Origin: Microbacterium paraoxydans
Lineage (GTDB): Bacteria > Actinomycetota > Actinomycetes > Actinomycetales > Microbacteriaceae
Direction: 5' to 3'
DNA length: 64,000 nucleotides
Assembly (NCBI RefSeq): GCF_019056515.1
Contig: NZ_CP064873.1
Coordinates: 2,232,001 to 2,296,000 of the forward strand
The translations under genes were made by a program, and so were the position numbers. Positions 52,192-60,765 of the stretch are shown piece after piece. Within the stretch, counting starts at the first letter, position 1. Each line of letters opens with the position of its first letter. The notes under the pieces were generated by a model. The model was not told the DNA's origin. It saw only the letters and a program-made list of their open reading frames with translations, and searched no databases.

Positions 52192-53518
52192 CGTCGACGA
52201 GGCGGAGAAGTCGGACGTTCTCGGCCCGCAGCAGATGCGGTCGCTTCGCGAGTCGAAGGCCCGCGTGAACATCTTCGAGGGCGCGATCCGGTCTGGGAAG
52301 ACGATCGTTTCCCTGCTGCGCTTCCTCATGGCGGTGCTGTTCGCGTCGGGTGGCGTGATCGTGGTGATCGCCCGTACCCGTGATTCCGCGTACCGGAACG
52401 TGTTCGAGCCGCTGATGAATCCGGCGCTGTTCGGTCCTCTCGCCCGGCTCGTGCACTACACGGCTGGCGCACCGACAGCGCGCATCCTCGGCCGCACGGT
52501 GCATGTCCTCGGCGCGTCCGACGCGAAGTCCGAGAAGGTGCTTCGTGGTCTGACGGTCGCGCTCGCCTACGTCGACGAGGTCACCGTCATCCCCGAGGAG
52601 TTCTTCACCCAGCTCCTCGGCCGCATGTCGCCCCCGAAGGCGAAGCTGTTCGGCACGACGAACCCCGACTCCCCTGCGCACTGGCTCAAGGCGAAGTTCC
52701 TCGACCGGATCGGTGGGACGCTCACCGGGTGGCGGTCATGGCACTTCCGCCTCGACGACAACCCGGCGCTGTCGGAGGAGTACAAGAGCCAGATCAAGTC
52801 CGAGTTCACGGGCCTCTGGTACCGCCGCTTCGTGCAGGGCGAATGGGTTGCAGCTGAGGGCGCGATCTACGACATGTGGGACCCCGAGAAGCACACGATC
52901 CCGTGGGACGACCTGCCGCCGATGCGTGAGCTGCTGTGCGCGGCCGGCGACTACGGCACCACGAACCCGACCGTGTTCGGCATCCTCGGGATCAGCGACG
53001 AGGTCGATGAGTGGGGCAACCCGGCTCCGCGCCTCATCCTGGTCGACGAGTGGACGTACGACTCGAAGGTCACGCACAAGGCCGTCACCGACGCCGAGCT
53101 GTCCGAGCAGTTGCGGGCATGGCTCGCGAAGGGCGGGCACACGCCCCGCGACGCCGACCGGCGCCTCAAGCCGCGACACACGATCCTCGACCCGTCGGCG
53201 GCATCATTCCGGGTGCAGCTGCACCAGGACGGCGTGAATTCCACCCCCGCCGACAACGACGTGCTGTACGGCATCCGCCTGCTCGCGTCCCTACTCGGCT
53301 CCGGGAAGTACGTCGTCGCCCGCCCCACGGAGAAGAACCCCGACCGCGGCTGCCCCCGTTTCATCCAGGAAGCACCGGGCTATGCCTGGGACCCGAAGGC
53401 CACCGTCAAAGGCGAGGACAAGCCGCTCAAGGTCGCCGACCACTCACTCGACCAGGCCCGTTATGGCGTGGTCACCACCGAATCGATCTGGCGTCACCAC
53501 GTGAAGCTCGCCGCCTGA
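52178..53518 (+). CDS. terL: Terminase large subunit
   Basis: The 446-residue packaging motor has Walker A GAIRSGKT (residues 35-42), Walker B VALAYVDEV with the catalytic glutamate, the coupling motif LFGTTNPDSP, and a C-terminal nuclease domain with acidic positions in AGDYGTTNP and DPSAASFR. It is a member of the phage terminase 6 group. The portal follows after 13 bases. Confidence 0.93.
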   Translation: MKMSDVDEAEKSDVLGPQQMRSLRESKARVNIFEGAIRSGKTIVSLLRFLMAVLFASGGVIVVIARTRDSAYRNVFEPLMNPALFGPLARLVHYTAGAPTARILGRTVHVLGASDAKSEKVLRGLTVALAYVDEVTVIPEEFFTQLLGRMSPPKAKLFGTTNPDSPAHWLKAKFLDRIGGTLTGWRSWHFRLDDNPALSEEYKSQIKSEFTGLWYRRFVQGEWVAAEGAIYDMWDPEKHTIPWDDLPPMRELLCAAGDYGTTNPTVFGILGISDEVDEWGNPAPRLILVDEWTYDSKVTHKAVTDAELSEQLRAWLAKGGHTPRDADRRLKPRHTILDPSAASFRVQLHQDGVNSTPADNDVLYGIRLLASLLGSGKYVVARPTEKNPDRGCPRFIQEAPGYAWDPKATVKGEDKPLKVADHSLDQARYGVVTTESIWRHHVKLAA

Positions 53519-53531
53519 GAGGACGAACGCC

Positions 53532-55091
53532 ATGCCCTCGATGCCCTGGCCTCCCGCACCGTTCGACACCGCGCTCGCGCAGTTCGAGGAGTGGGATGGC
53601 CTGTACACGGGCGTCACCCGTGTCGCTGGCGTCTCCCCAGCGGCGACACACGTGCACAACGGCGTTCCCCATCAGGGCGGGCTCGTCGGCGCGTACAACC
53701 GGACCATGTTCGGGCGTCCCGTCGTCCCCGGCGAAAACCGCACGTCCGTGCACATCCCGATTGCTGGCGACCTGGCGCAGCTGTCGTCGGAGCTGCTGTT
53801 CGCTGAGGCCCCGAAGATCCTGCTCCCCGACTGGGAGAAGGGCAACAAGGCCGCGCAGGAACGCCTCGAGCTGATCGTCGCCTCCGACGAGGGCCACGCC
53901 GAACTGCTCCGCTCCGGCGAGTACGCGGCAGCGCACGGCGGCACCTACCTGGCTGTCGCGTGGGATGCCGAGGTACGCGACCACGTCTGGTTCCGCTCGT
54001 ACCGGGCCGACTGCGCGATCCCTGAGTTCCGGTACGGGATGCTGTTCGCCGTCACCGTGTGGACCGAGTACGCAGTGAAGGGCAAGGTGTATCGGCTCCT
54101 CGAACGGCACCGCCCCGGGTACATCGTGTACTCGCTGTGGCGCGGGTCCGAGCATGAGAAGGGCGAGCAGGTCCCGGTCGACGAGATCCCGGACACCGCG
54201 CACTACGCGAAGATTACCCCGAAGGTGGACGCCGACCGTCTCCCCGAGGCGGCGACGCTCGACATCATCACCCCGACCGGTGTTCCGTGGTTGACATGCG
54301 AGTACTACCCGAACATGCTCCCGAACCCGACGTGGGACCGTGAGGGCGCGCTCGCGAACCTCGGCCGGTCGGACTACTTCGGCATCGAGGACCTGTTCGG
54401 CACGGCCGACTTCCTCTGGTCGTCGCTGATCCGCGACTTCGTGAACGGGCAGGGGCGCCTCATCGTCCCCGAGTCGTACCTCGACACCGCGGGTCGCGGG
54501 CAGGGCGCGTCGTTCGACCCGTTCCGGCAGGTGTTCGCCACGCACGGCGGCCTCGACCGCGGCAAGGACGGCAACGCGATCGAGCAGGTCCAGTTCGCGC
54601 TCCGCGTCGAGGAGCACGTGAAGGGCATCGAGGCCGTGAAGCGGCAGATCGCCCAGTCCGCCGGCTACTCGGTGGCGCACTTCGGCATCCACGACCAGAT
54701 CACCCGCACGGCGACCGAGGTCACGGACAACAAGGCCGACAGTGAGCGCACCCGCGACAAGAAGGCCCTGTACGTCCGCCCGGCACTGTCCCGGCTGGCG
54801 CGCACGGCTCTCGCGATCGACGGTCTCCTGTTCCGCGGGAAAGGCGGCGCGACGATCGACGGCCTCCCGGACGTGGTGTTCGCGGACGTGTCGCAGGTCG
54901 ACCCGGAACGCAACGCCCGCACGATTCAGATGCTCGACGCTGCGAAGGCGATCTCCACGCTCGTGAAGGTCCGCGCCGCGCACCCCGAGTGGGACGAGAC
55001 CGCGGTCGCCGAGGAAGTCGCCCGTATCCAGGCGGAGCAGGGCATGACCGCGCCGGACCCGGCCACGTTCACCGGAGGCGACGATGAGTGA
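53532..55091 (+). CDS. Portal protein
   Basis: The 519-residue product follows terL and has the portal features of SPP1 gp6-type proteins: a stretch near RTSVHIPIAGDLAQLSSELLF, the wing and stem region (GIEAVKRQIAQSAGYSVAHF), and a C-terminal helical crown ending in an acidic tail. It forms the dodecameric vertex. It overlaps the next gene by eight bases. Confidence 0.88.
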   Translation: MPSMPWPPAPFDTALAQFEEWDGLYTGVTRVAGVSPAATHVHNGVPHQGGLVGAYNRTMFGRPVVPGENRTSVHIPIAGDLAQLSSELLFAEAPKILLPDWEKGNKAAQERLELIVASDEGHAELLRSGEYAAAHGGTYLAVAWDAEVRDHVWFRSYRADCAIPEFRYGMLFAVTVWTEYAVKGKVYRLLERHRPGYIVYSLWRGSEHEKGEQVPVDEIPDTAHYAKITPKVDADRLPEAATLDIITPTGVPWLTCEYYPNMLPNPTWDREGALANLGRSDYFGIEDLFGTADFLWSSLIRDFVNGQGRLIVPESYLDTAGRGQGASFDPFRQVFATHGGLDRGKDGNAIEQVQFALRVEEHVKGIEAVKRQIAQSAGYSVAHFGIHDQITRTATEVTDNKADSERTRDKKALYVRPALSRLARTALAIDGLLFRGKGGATIDGLPDVVFADVSQVDPERNARTIQMLDAAKAISTLVKVRAAHPEWDETAVAEEVARIQAEQGMTAPDPATFTGGDDE

Positions 55092-55344
55092 TCAGTGGTG
55101 GTCCTGGGCTCTGACGATCGTCGGCGTCGCCTGCTTCTTCCTCGCCGGTCGGAAGATCTGGTGGGCGTGGTACGTCGGCCTCGCCGGACAGATCACCTGG
55201 CTCGCCTACTCGCTCATTACCGAGCAGTGGGGCTTCCTCGTCGGCGTCCTGCTCTACACGTTCGTGTACACGGGCAACGCCGGGCGATGGACACGCGAGA
55301 GATTCGTGAAGGCGGCCCCAGCGAGGTTCGCTGGCGATGAGTAG
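55084..55344 (+). CDS. Small multi-span membrane protein in the head module
   Basis: The 86-residue product MSDQWWSWALTIVGVACFFL onward has three hydrophobic helices (about residues 5-20, 25-45 and 50-67) and aromatic-rich edges. It overlaps both neighbours. A holin role is unlikely this far from lysis genes; it may be a superinfection or envelope factor. Not recognised. Confidence 0.6.
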   Translation: MSDQWWSWALTIVGVACFFLAGRKIWWAWYVGLAGQITWLAYSLITEQWGFLVGVLLYTFVYTGNAGRWTRERFVKAAPARFAGDE

Positions 55345-55774
55345 CGCGCGTCGATGGTTGGTGACAACTCATGTCACGGGCAAGCCCCGTGCCGTCGAGG
55401 TTCGGCTGTACTCCGACGTCAACCACCTGCGAGGTGCGGCCACGCGGCACAGCCAATGGTCGGGAAAGCGCGATGAGTCATTCGCCCACGCTGTCGGCGT
55501 CTGCCATGGCTTCACCCGCAGCCGAATCGGCTCGGACGGCGAGTGGCACGAGGACGAGACGGTCGCGATCATCCGCCTCGCGGCGACACACATCTCCCCG
55601 CTCATCGTCATCCATGAGGCCGCACACGCCGCGCAGCACATCTACGGGCTCGATTATGACGACGGCAAGCCTCTCGAGGATCACATGCACTCTGGCAACG
55701 AGGACTTCGCTCATCTGATGGGCGAACTCGCCGCCGCGATCTGGGGCATCTTCGCAGCCGCAGCCGACGAGTGA
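55337..55774 (+). CDS. Zincin-like metallopeptidase in the head module
   Basis: The 145-residue product has the zinc motif HEAAH (H93, E94, H97) in LIVIHEAAHAAQH and a possible third ligand E122 in GNEDFAHLMGEL. The fold looks like a minimal gluzincin. Its place between portal and minor head protein suggests a role in head maturation, though phage head proteases are usually serine enzymes. Function is inferred. Confidence 0.65.
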   Translation: MSSARRWLVTTHVTGKPRAVEVRLYSDVNHLRGAATRHSQWSGKRDESFAHAVGVCHGFTRSRIGSDGEWHEDETVAIIRLAATHISPLIVIHEAAHAAQHIYGLDYDDGKPLEDHMHSGNEDFAHLMGELAAAIWGIFAAAADE

Positions 55775-55802
55775 CCATTTTCGTCGGGTGACGAAAATGG
55801 TC
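55773..55802 (+). terminator. Perfect AT-rich hairpin in the late operon
   Basis: GACCATTTTCGTC and GACGAAAATGGTC form a perfect 13-bp stem with a GGGT loop, starting at the stop of the zincin-like gene and ending 18 bases before the next start. The stem is unusually AT-rich for this genome. It may be a terminator, an RNA-processing site or a protein-binding site. Confidence 0.6.
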
Positions 55803-55820
55803 TGACCGAAGGAGTGACCC

Positions 55821-57005
55821 GTGGCGGTGTACGTCCCCGACCCCGACGGCATCCCGGCCGACGAGCTGATCGAGCTGCTCGGCTGGGAGCTGGCGGAGCG
55901 GTTCACGGACGCCGAGAACGTGATGCTCGCCGAGGTCGCGCGCCGTGCACGCCAAATCATCCTCCTGGAGGCCGCGGGCATCGAAGCCGCTGACGAGGTC
56001 GCCCGGATGCGGGTGTCGCAGGAACTGTCGATGGAGCGGGCGCTCGCGTACCGGGCGCTGCAGGACCTCGCGCGCGACGTCGTCCGCGATATCCGCGACC
56101 GGGGCCTCGCCGAGTGGCTGATCGACATCGCAGCGAAGGAGGGCGAGGCGGCGGCCGCGGCACGGCTTCAGCTCGCCCGCCGCATCCCCGGCCGCGTGTT
56201 CCCGGGCTCGGCTTTACAGGCGGTCGGCGCGCTCACCCTCGACCTGTCGTCGCGGCTGGAGGCGCTCGAGCAGCGCATCCTCCGCTTCCCGCAGGACGTG
56301 TACCAGCAGGTGATCTCCGAGACCGCCCCGCGGGTGCTTCTCGGCGCCGAGAACTACGTGCTCAACCAGCGCACGGCAGTGCAGCGGTTCCTCGACCGCG
56401 GCGTGACCGGGTTCGTGGACCAGTCGGGCCGCCGGTGGACGATCGGTGCCTACGCGGAGATGGCCGGCCGCACTGCCTCGGCGCGTGCGTGGAATGACGC
56501 GAGCGTGTGGCGGATGCAGCAGGCCGGGCTGAACCTCGTGACTGTGCAGGGCGGGTTCGACGCCTGCAGGAAGTGCGCGCCCTGGATCGGGAAGGTCCTG
56601 TCGACGGACGGCACGACGGGCACGATCACGCTCCCCCACGCCACCCAGGACCGCACGCTCACCATCACGATCCACGGGACGGTAGAGCAGGCGCGCGCCG
56701 CCGGCTGGGGTCACCCGAACTGCCGCGACCGCCTCACCGCGTACCTCCCCGGGCTGTCCATCTCGCAGGCCGACTTCCAGTACAACAAGGCCGCGGAGAA
56801 GGAGCGGGCGCTGCACCGCGAACTTGAGCGCGAGGTGCGTGCCGCGAAGCGCCGAGAAGCGACCGCAATGGACGACACGTCCCGCGCGCGAGCACGCCGC
56901 GACATCGCCGACGCTCAGACCGAGCTGCGCGAGTTCACCCGCGAGACGGGTCGGAAACGGCAGTCGTACCGCGAGCAGCTCCACTTCGCCGACGGGCGAT
57001 CCTGA
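55821..57005 (+). CDS. Minor head protein
   Basis: The 394-residue product belongs to the minor capsid 2 / SPP1 gp7-like group: a long helical N-terminal half, then the cysteine/histidine region FDACRKCAPWIGKVLS and GWGHPNCRDRLTAYLPG near the C-terminal third, and a charged coiled coil at the end. These proteins sit inside the portal region and are ejected or help assembly. GTG start with GAAGGAG upstream. Confidence 0.87.
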   Translation: MAVYVPDPDGIPADELIELLGWELAERFTDAENVMLAEVARRARQIILLEAAGIEAADEVARMRVSQELSMERALAYRALQDLARDVVRDIRDRGLAEWLIDIAAKEGEAAAAARLQLARRIPGRVFPGSALQAVGALTLDLSSRLEALEQRILRFPQDVYQQVISETAPRVLLGAENYVLNQRTAVQRFLDRGVTGFVDQSGRRWTIGAYAEMAGRTASARAWNDASVWRMQQAGLNLVTVQGGFDACRKCAPWIGKVLSTDGTTGTITLPHATQDRTLTITIHGTVEQARAAGWGHPNCRDRLTAYLPGLSISQADFQYNKAAEKERALHRELEREVRAAKRREATAMDDTSRARARRDIADAQTELREFTRETGRKRQSYREQLHFADGRS

Positions 57006-57009
57006 ACCA

Positions 57010-57118
57010 TCCCGGCAGGGGTCAACGCGCAACCAACGGTCGTCACACCGGGCTCCACGCGAAGGCTGCTCACGACGCGCTCACCTTTCGGCGCGAGGTA
57101 GACCTGCCCCTGCCGGGA
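57010..57118. repeat. Long-range inverted repeat between convergent phage genes
   Basis: TCCCGGCAGGGG (57010-57021) and CCCCTGCCGGGA (57107-57118) are exact complements 85 bases apart, filling the gap between the minor head gene and the reverse-strand small gene. The folded RNA could end both transcripts. Confidence 0.55.
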
Positions 57119-57123
57119 ACCTG

Positions 57124-57288
57124 TCACTCGTCCTTGTACATCTGATCCGCGAGCGCCGCCACCGCGAGCGACAGCTTGTTCACCGCCAGCGCCAGCCGTT
57201 GCGTGTCCGCGTCGTCGGTCAGGTTCTTCGCCGCGTTGGCGTCCTTCGCTGCCTCGTTCGCCAGGTCGCGCGCATCTCGGTATGACAT
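57124..57288 (-). CDS. Reverse-strand 54-residue helical protein in the late operon
   Basis: The product MSYRDARDLANEAAKDANAA onward (ending ADQMYKDE) is a long amphipathic helix. AGGAGA precedes the ATG by seven bases. It lies opposite to the late operon between minor head and scaffold genes. It could be expressed in the lysogen or antisense to late transcription. Family not recognised. Confidence 0.65.
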   Translation of the reverse strand: MSYRDARDLANEAAKDANAAKNLTDDADTQRLALAVNKLSLAVAALADQMYKDE

Positions 57289-57431
57289 CTCGATCTCCTC
57301 TGATCCGGGGTGCCCACCCTACAAGCCCCGTGCCGTCGTCGGCCCTGCACTGCGACGGCACGGCCCCTTCTTCCCGCGCAGGGCGGGATGGACGCCAGGT
57401 GCGTCACCAACCGGAACCCAGGAGGCTCCAC

Positions 57432-58070
57432 ATGCCCGACGAAGACCCCACCCCGAACCCGCAGCCCACGCCTCCGGCACCGCAGCCGGCTCCGCCGAAG
57501 CCGCCGTGGGGTGACAACCCCGACCTGTACGACCCGGAGAAGGCCGCGAGCCTGATCGCTGGCCTCCGCGCCGACAAGGCCGCCGCCGACCAGCGCACCG
57601 CCGACGCCGTCGCGCAGGCCGTGCAGACCGCGCAGGCCGAGTTCACACAGAAGATCGGGAAGTCCCTCGGCCTCGTCGCCGACGACACCCCCGCCTCGGC
57701 CGAGGAGGTGACCGCGTCGATCCGCGAGAAGGACGACACGATCACCGCGCAGGCCGACCGCATCAAGGAGCTGACCGCAACGAACGCGGTCCTCCGCTTC
57801 GCTGGCGATCTGAACGCAGACGTCACCGAACTCACCGACTCCACCAGCTTCCAGCGGAAGCTCGTGGCCCTCGACACCAGTGCCAGCGACTACGACTCCC
57901 AGGTGGAGGCGCTGATCAAGGACGCCGTCGACAACAACGCCCGCTTCCGTAAGACCCAGGTGGCCTCCCGGAGCGGCGGAGAAACACCCCCCAGCGGAGG
58001 TCTGCCGTCCGGCGACCCCGACGACATCGAAGCCCTTCGGAAGAAGCGGCTCGAGGAGCGCTCGAAGTAG
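57432..58070 (+). CDS. Scaffold protein
   Basis: The 212-residue product has a Pro-rich start (MPDEDPTPNPQPTPP), a long acidic coiled coil (about residues 40-130) and a basic C terminus (RKKRLEERSK), the profile of phage scaffolding proteins, directly before the coat gene. GGAGG precedes the ATG by seven bases. Confidence 0.82.
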   Translation: MPDEDPTPNPQPTPPAPQPAPPKPPWGDNPDLYDPEKAASLIAGLRADKAAADQRTADAVAQAVQTAQAEFTQKIGKSLGLVADDTPASAEEVTASIREKDDTITAQADRIKELTATNAVLRFAGDLNADVTELTDSTSFQRKLVALDTSASDYDSQVEALIKDAVDNNARFRKTQVASRSGGETPPSGGLPSGDPDDIEALRKKRLEERSK

Positions 58071-58088
58071 CGCAGAGAGGCCACCACC

Positions 58089-59000
58089 ATGGCAAACCAG
58101 TTCATCACCCCCGACGTCATCGCGCGCCGGGCGCTCGCGGCGCTGTACGACCAGCTGGACGTCATGCCGCTGTACCACACCGACCTCACGCAGGAGTTCA
58201 CCTCCCAGAAGGTCGGCGACACGATCAACGTGAAGAAGCCCGCGAGCTTCGAGGCGAAGATCTTCAACCGTGCAAACGGTATCGAGCTGCAGGACGCGAC
58301 CGAGGACACCATCCCGGTCAAGCTCGACCACATCGCCGATGTGTCGTTCGCGGTCACGGCCGAGGACCTCACCCTTGAGATCGGCGCGTTCGACGAGCAG
58401 CTGATCACGCCCGCGACGCAGGCGCTCGCGAAGCACGTCAACGTCGCGGCCCTGTCGCTGCGCGACGAGATCACTCAGGAGGTCGGCTCCGGCTCGACCG
58501 CCGCATGGGACACCCCCGAGGTGCTCGCCGACGCCGGCATGATCCTCGACACGCACGACGTGCCGATGACGGAGCGTGCCGCGATCATCGGACCGCGCAT
58601 GTACAACGCCTGGCTCAAGAACGAGCTCATCAAGCAGGCCGACAAGTCCGGCTCGACCGAGGCGCTCCGCCAGGGTTCGGTCGGCCGCGACGTCTTCGGC
58701 TTCGAGACGTTCAAGTCGAACCTCATCGCCGGACCCGCTGCGAACCCCGCGACCGGCGCCCCGACGACCGAGGTCGGCATGGCGTTCCACAAGAGCGCGT
58801 TCGCCTACGCCTCGGCCCCGCTCGCGGTCAGCCCCGGCTCGAACGGTGCGGTGGTCTCGTACCGCGGCATCAGCATCCGCGTGGTCTACGACTACGACAT
58901 CAAGTACAAGCAGACCGTGGTCTCGCTCGACACGCTGTACGGCGTGAAGACGCTCGACCCGAACCGCGCGGTCCTGCTCAAGGGCGCCGACAAGGCGTAA
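58089..59000 (+). CDS. Major capsid (coat) protein
   Basis: The 303-residue product MANQFITPDVIARRALAALY onward reads like the P22-type coat family: FTSQKVGDTINVKKPASFEA, VSFAVTAEDLTLEI, GRDVFGFETFKSNLIAG and DIKYKQTVVSLDTLYGV. It follows the scaffold gene in the standard order. No cleaved delta domain is evident, in line with a separate scaffold. Confidence 0.88.
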   Translation: MANQFITPDVIARRALAALYDQLDVMPLYHTDLTQEFTSQKVGDTINVKKPASFEAKIFNRANGIELQDATEDTIPVKLDHIADVSFAVTAEDLTLEIGAFDEQLITPATQALAKHVNVAALSLRDEITQEVGSGSTAAWDTPEVLADAGMILDTHDVPMTERAAIIGPRMYNAWLKNELIKQADKSGSTEALRQGSVGRDVFGFETFKSNLIAGPAANPATGAPTTEVGMAFHKSAFAYASAPLAVSPGSNGAVVSYRGISIRVVYDYDIKYKQTVVSLDTLYGVKTLDPNRAVLLKGADKA

Positions 59001-59012
59001 GGGAGGCTCACC

Positions 59013-59363
59013 GTGGCACCGCACATCTACACGAACCGCACGAGCGAGCAGGTCGTCGTCTCCGACGAGCCGCTCGCTCACCTCGAGGGTGTCGCCCGCT
59101 GGGAGCACACCGAGGGGAAGGCGCCGAAGCAGGAGAAGACGGTCGAGATCCCCAAGGGCAAGCCCGAGGAGAAGTGGACCGTCGACCAGCTCAAGGCGTA
59201 TGCCGACCGCGAGAACATCGCTCTCGGTGACGCCTCGAAGAAGCCCGACATCCTCGGCGTGATCGAGCGGCACGTCCCCGGTCAGCCGGTGGACGACGGC
59301 CCCTCTGCCGAGGGCAAGGAGCAGAAGTTCCCCGAGCCTGGCACCCCGGCGCCCAAGGCGTGA
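59013..59363 (+). CDS. Head-associated protein with HeH-like domain
   Basis: The 116-residue product (GTG start, GGGAGG upstream) has an N-terminal beta part and a HeH/SAP-like helix pair, KWTVDQLKAYADRENIALGD then KKPDILGVIERH, with a Pro/Glu-rich end. The same small domain occurs in the next head gene. A capsid decoration or head-completion role is likely. Confidence 0.65.
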   Translation: MAPHIYTNRTSEQVVVSDEPLAHLEGVARWEHTEGKAPKQEKTVEIPKGKPEEKWTVDQLKAYADRENIALGDASKKPDILGVIERHVPGQPVDDGPSAEGKEQKFPEPGTPAPKA

Positions 59364-59367
59364 GCGA

Positions 59368-59402
59368 CAGCCCGCCGGACCAAACACCGGTCCGGCGGGC
59401 TG
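59368..59402 (+). terminator. Strong hairpin after the head gene
   Basis: CAGCCCGCCGGACC and GGTCCGGCGGGCTG form a perfect 14-bp stem with a seven-base loop, four bases after the stop and nine bases before the tRNA-like element. It may terminate, pause or guide RNA processing. Confidence 0.75.
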
Positions 59403-59411
59403 TACCACCAC

Positions 59412-59472
59412 CGACACGTAGCTCAGCGGATAGAGCCACGGTGCGCAGGTTCGAATCCTGCCGTGTCGACCA
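59412..59472 (+). tRNA. tRNA-like element without anticodon arm
   Basis: The parts read CGACACG (acceptor), TA, GCTC-AGCGGATA-GAGC (D arm), CACGGTGC, GCAGG-TTCGAAT-CCTGC (T arm), CGTGTCG (acceptor, seven perfect pairs) and ACCA (discriminator plus encoded CCA). All invariant D- and T-loop bases are there. Only eight bases join the D and T arms where about 26 are needed for an anticodon arm. It cannot decode a codon. It is either a decayed tRNA or a retained tRNA mimic. Confidence 0.75.
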
Positions 59473-59502
59473 GTACCCACCGGACAGCCTGAGGAGGCCG
59501 CC

Positions 59503-59979
59503 ATGCGCATCATCCACCCCCGCCCGCAGCTCGGCCGCCAGCGCGACCTCGGCGTCGAGTTCCGCGACGGCGTCGCCACCGTCGAGTCGCTGCACCCCGA
59601 GCGCGAACTCGCTCTCCGCCAGCACGGCTACACGATCGAGGCCGACCCCGAGGTCGCGGCCCCCTTCCAGGAAGCGCTCGGCGAGCCGATCATCGACCTC
59701 ACCTCGCTCACCGTCCCGCAGCTGCGGGACATCGCGGAGGTCGAGGGCATCGAACTGCCGGCGAAGGCCCGCAAGGACGAGATCGTGGAGATCCTCGCGA
59801 GCACGTCCGCCCCGATCCCCGGCGCGACCCGCAACGACGACGGCTCCTGGACCATCGAGGGCCCGCCGGTCGACGAGGCCGACATCGCGAACGGGCCGTT
59901 CGGCACCGCGACCACGGTCGACGGCACGGTGATCGGCGATGGCAAGACGATCGCGACCCTGCCTGTCTTCGAGGGGTAA
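59503..59979 (+). CDS. Second head-associated protein with HeH-like domain
   Basis: The 158-residue product has the HeH/SAP-like pair LTVPQLRDIAEVEGIELPAK then RKDEIVEIL near residue 70, a beta-rich N terminus and an acidic, Gly-rich C terminus. It shares the domain with the gene at 59013, the two flanking the hairpin and tRNA-like element. A GAGGAGG ribosome-binding site precedes it. Confidence 0.6.
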   Translation: MRIIHPRPQLGRQRDLGVEFRDGVATVESLHPERELALRQHGYTIEADPEVAAPFQEALGEPIIDLTSLTVPQLRDIAEVEGIELPAKARKDEIVEILASTSAPIPGATRNDDGSWTIEGPPVDEADIANGPFGTATTVDGTVIGDGKTIATLPVFEG

Positions 59980-59981
59980 GC

Positions 59982-60401
59982 ATGGCGACCCGCACCTACG
60001 CGACCCCTCAGGACTACGCGCGCCTCGCCGAAGAGGACTGGGACGGCCTCGAAGGGGCGCTCGAGAAGCGTCTCCGGTCGGCGTCGATCGAGGTCGAGGG
60101 CCTCACCCGCCGTGCCGTCTACGCCACCGACGACGACGGTTACGCCACCGACTCGGCGATATCCGAAGCGCTCACTGAGGCGACGTGCGCGATCGTCGAG
60201 TACTGGGGCGTCACCGACGACCCCACCGGCGCAGAAGCGAACGCGGGCGCCGTGAAGATCGGTTCCGTCTCGCTCGGCACCACCTCGTCGAACCAGGACG
60301 GCCTCACTGCCGCCGAGCGCCTGCAGCGCCGCATCGGCACCCGAGCGCTCAGCATCCTCACGAACGCGGGCCTCACCGGCTCTGCCGTCGCCCACTGGTA
60401 G
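59982..60401 (+). CDS. Head-tail connector (adaptor) protein
   Basis: The 139-residue product MATRTYATPQDYARLAEEDW onward is helical with a central beta insert, matching the gp6/gp15-like adaptor group that binds under the portal. It follows the head genes and precedes the stopper-type gene, the usual order. Confidence 0.75.
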   Translation: MATRTYATPQDYARLAEEDWDGLEGALEKRLRSASIEVEGLTRRAVYATDDDGYATDSAISEALTEATCAIVEYWGVTDDPTGAEANAGAVKIGSVSLGTTSSNQDGLTAAERLQRRIGTRALSILTNAGLTGSAVAHW

Positions 60402-60411
60402 GAGGTCCGCC

Positions 60412-60756
60412 GTGGCTCGTCTGAGAGCGAAGCACCTCCCCCACCGGGTCGACATCGTCGCGCACGAGGGTGACGGCGCCGAGGGCGACATCTGGGGCGA
60501 CCTCCGCGAGGACCGCCCCGCGTACGTCGAGCAGAAGACCCGCCTCGTCGTCGACCGCCGTGCAACGTCGCCCACGCGCGGGCAAGAGATCACCTCGACG
60601 GCGTTCGTCGTCCTTCTCCTCGAAGACGACACCCCGCCGCGCTCTCGCGTCACGGTCTGGAAGGGCACACCGCGCGAGCGCACCTCGGCGGTGATCGACT
60701 CCCAGCGCTTCGAGTACCCGGGCACCCCGTCGCACGTCGAGATCTACCTCGAGTAG
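60412..60756 (+). CDS. Head closure (stopper-like) protein
   Basis: The 114-residue beta-rich product (GTG start, GGAGGTCCGCC upstream) has the small-barrel pattern HRVDIVAHEG, PAYVEQKTRLVV, VTVWKGTPRE typical of head closure proteins such as gp16 of SPP1. The assignment rests on size, fold pattern and position. Confidence 0.65.
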   Translation: MARLRAKHLPHRVDIVAHEGDGAEGDIWGDLREDRPAYVEQKTRLVVDRRATSPTRGQEITSTAFVVLLLEDDTPPRSRVTVWKGTPRERTSAVIDSQRFEYPGTPSHVEIYLE

Positions 60757-60765
60757 GAGGCCGCC

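Noticed and set aside
56915..57127. Reverse-strand frame of 71 codons coupled by GTGA to the 54-residue gene
   Set aside because: It runs antisense into the end of the minor head gene, covers the inverted repeat and has no recognisable domain. It could be real, but the support is too thin.
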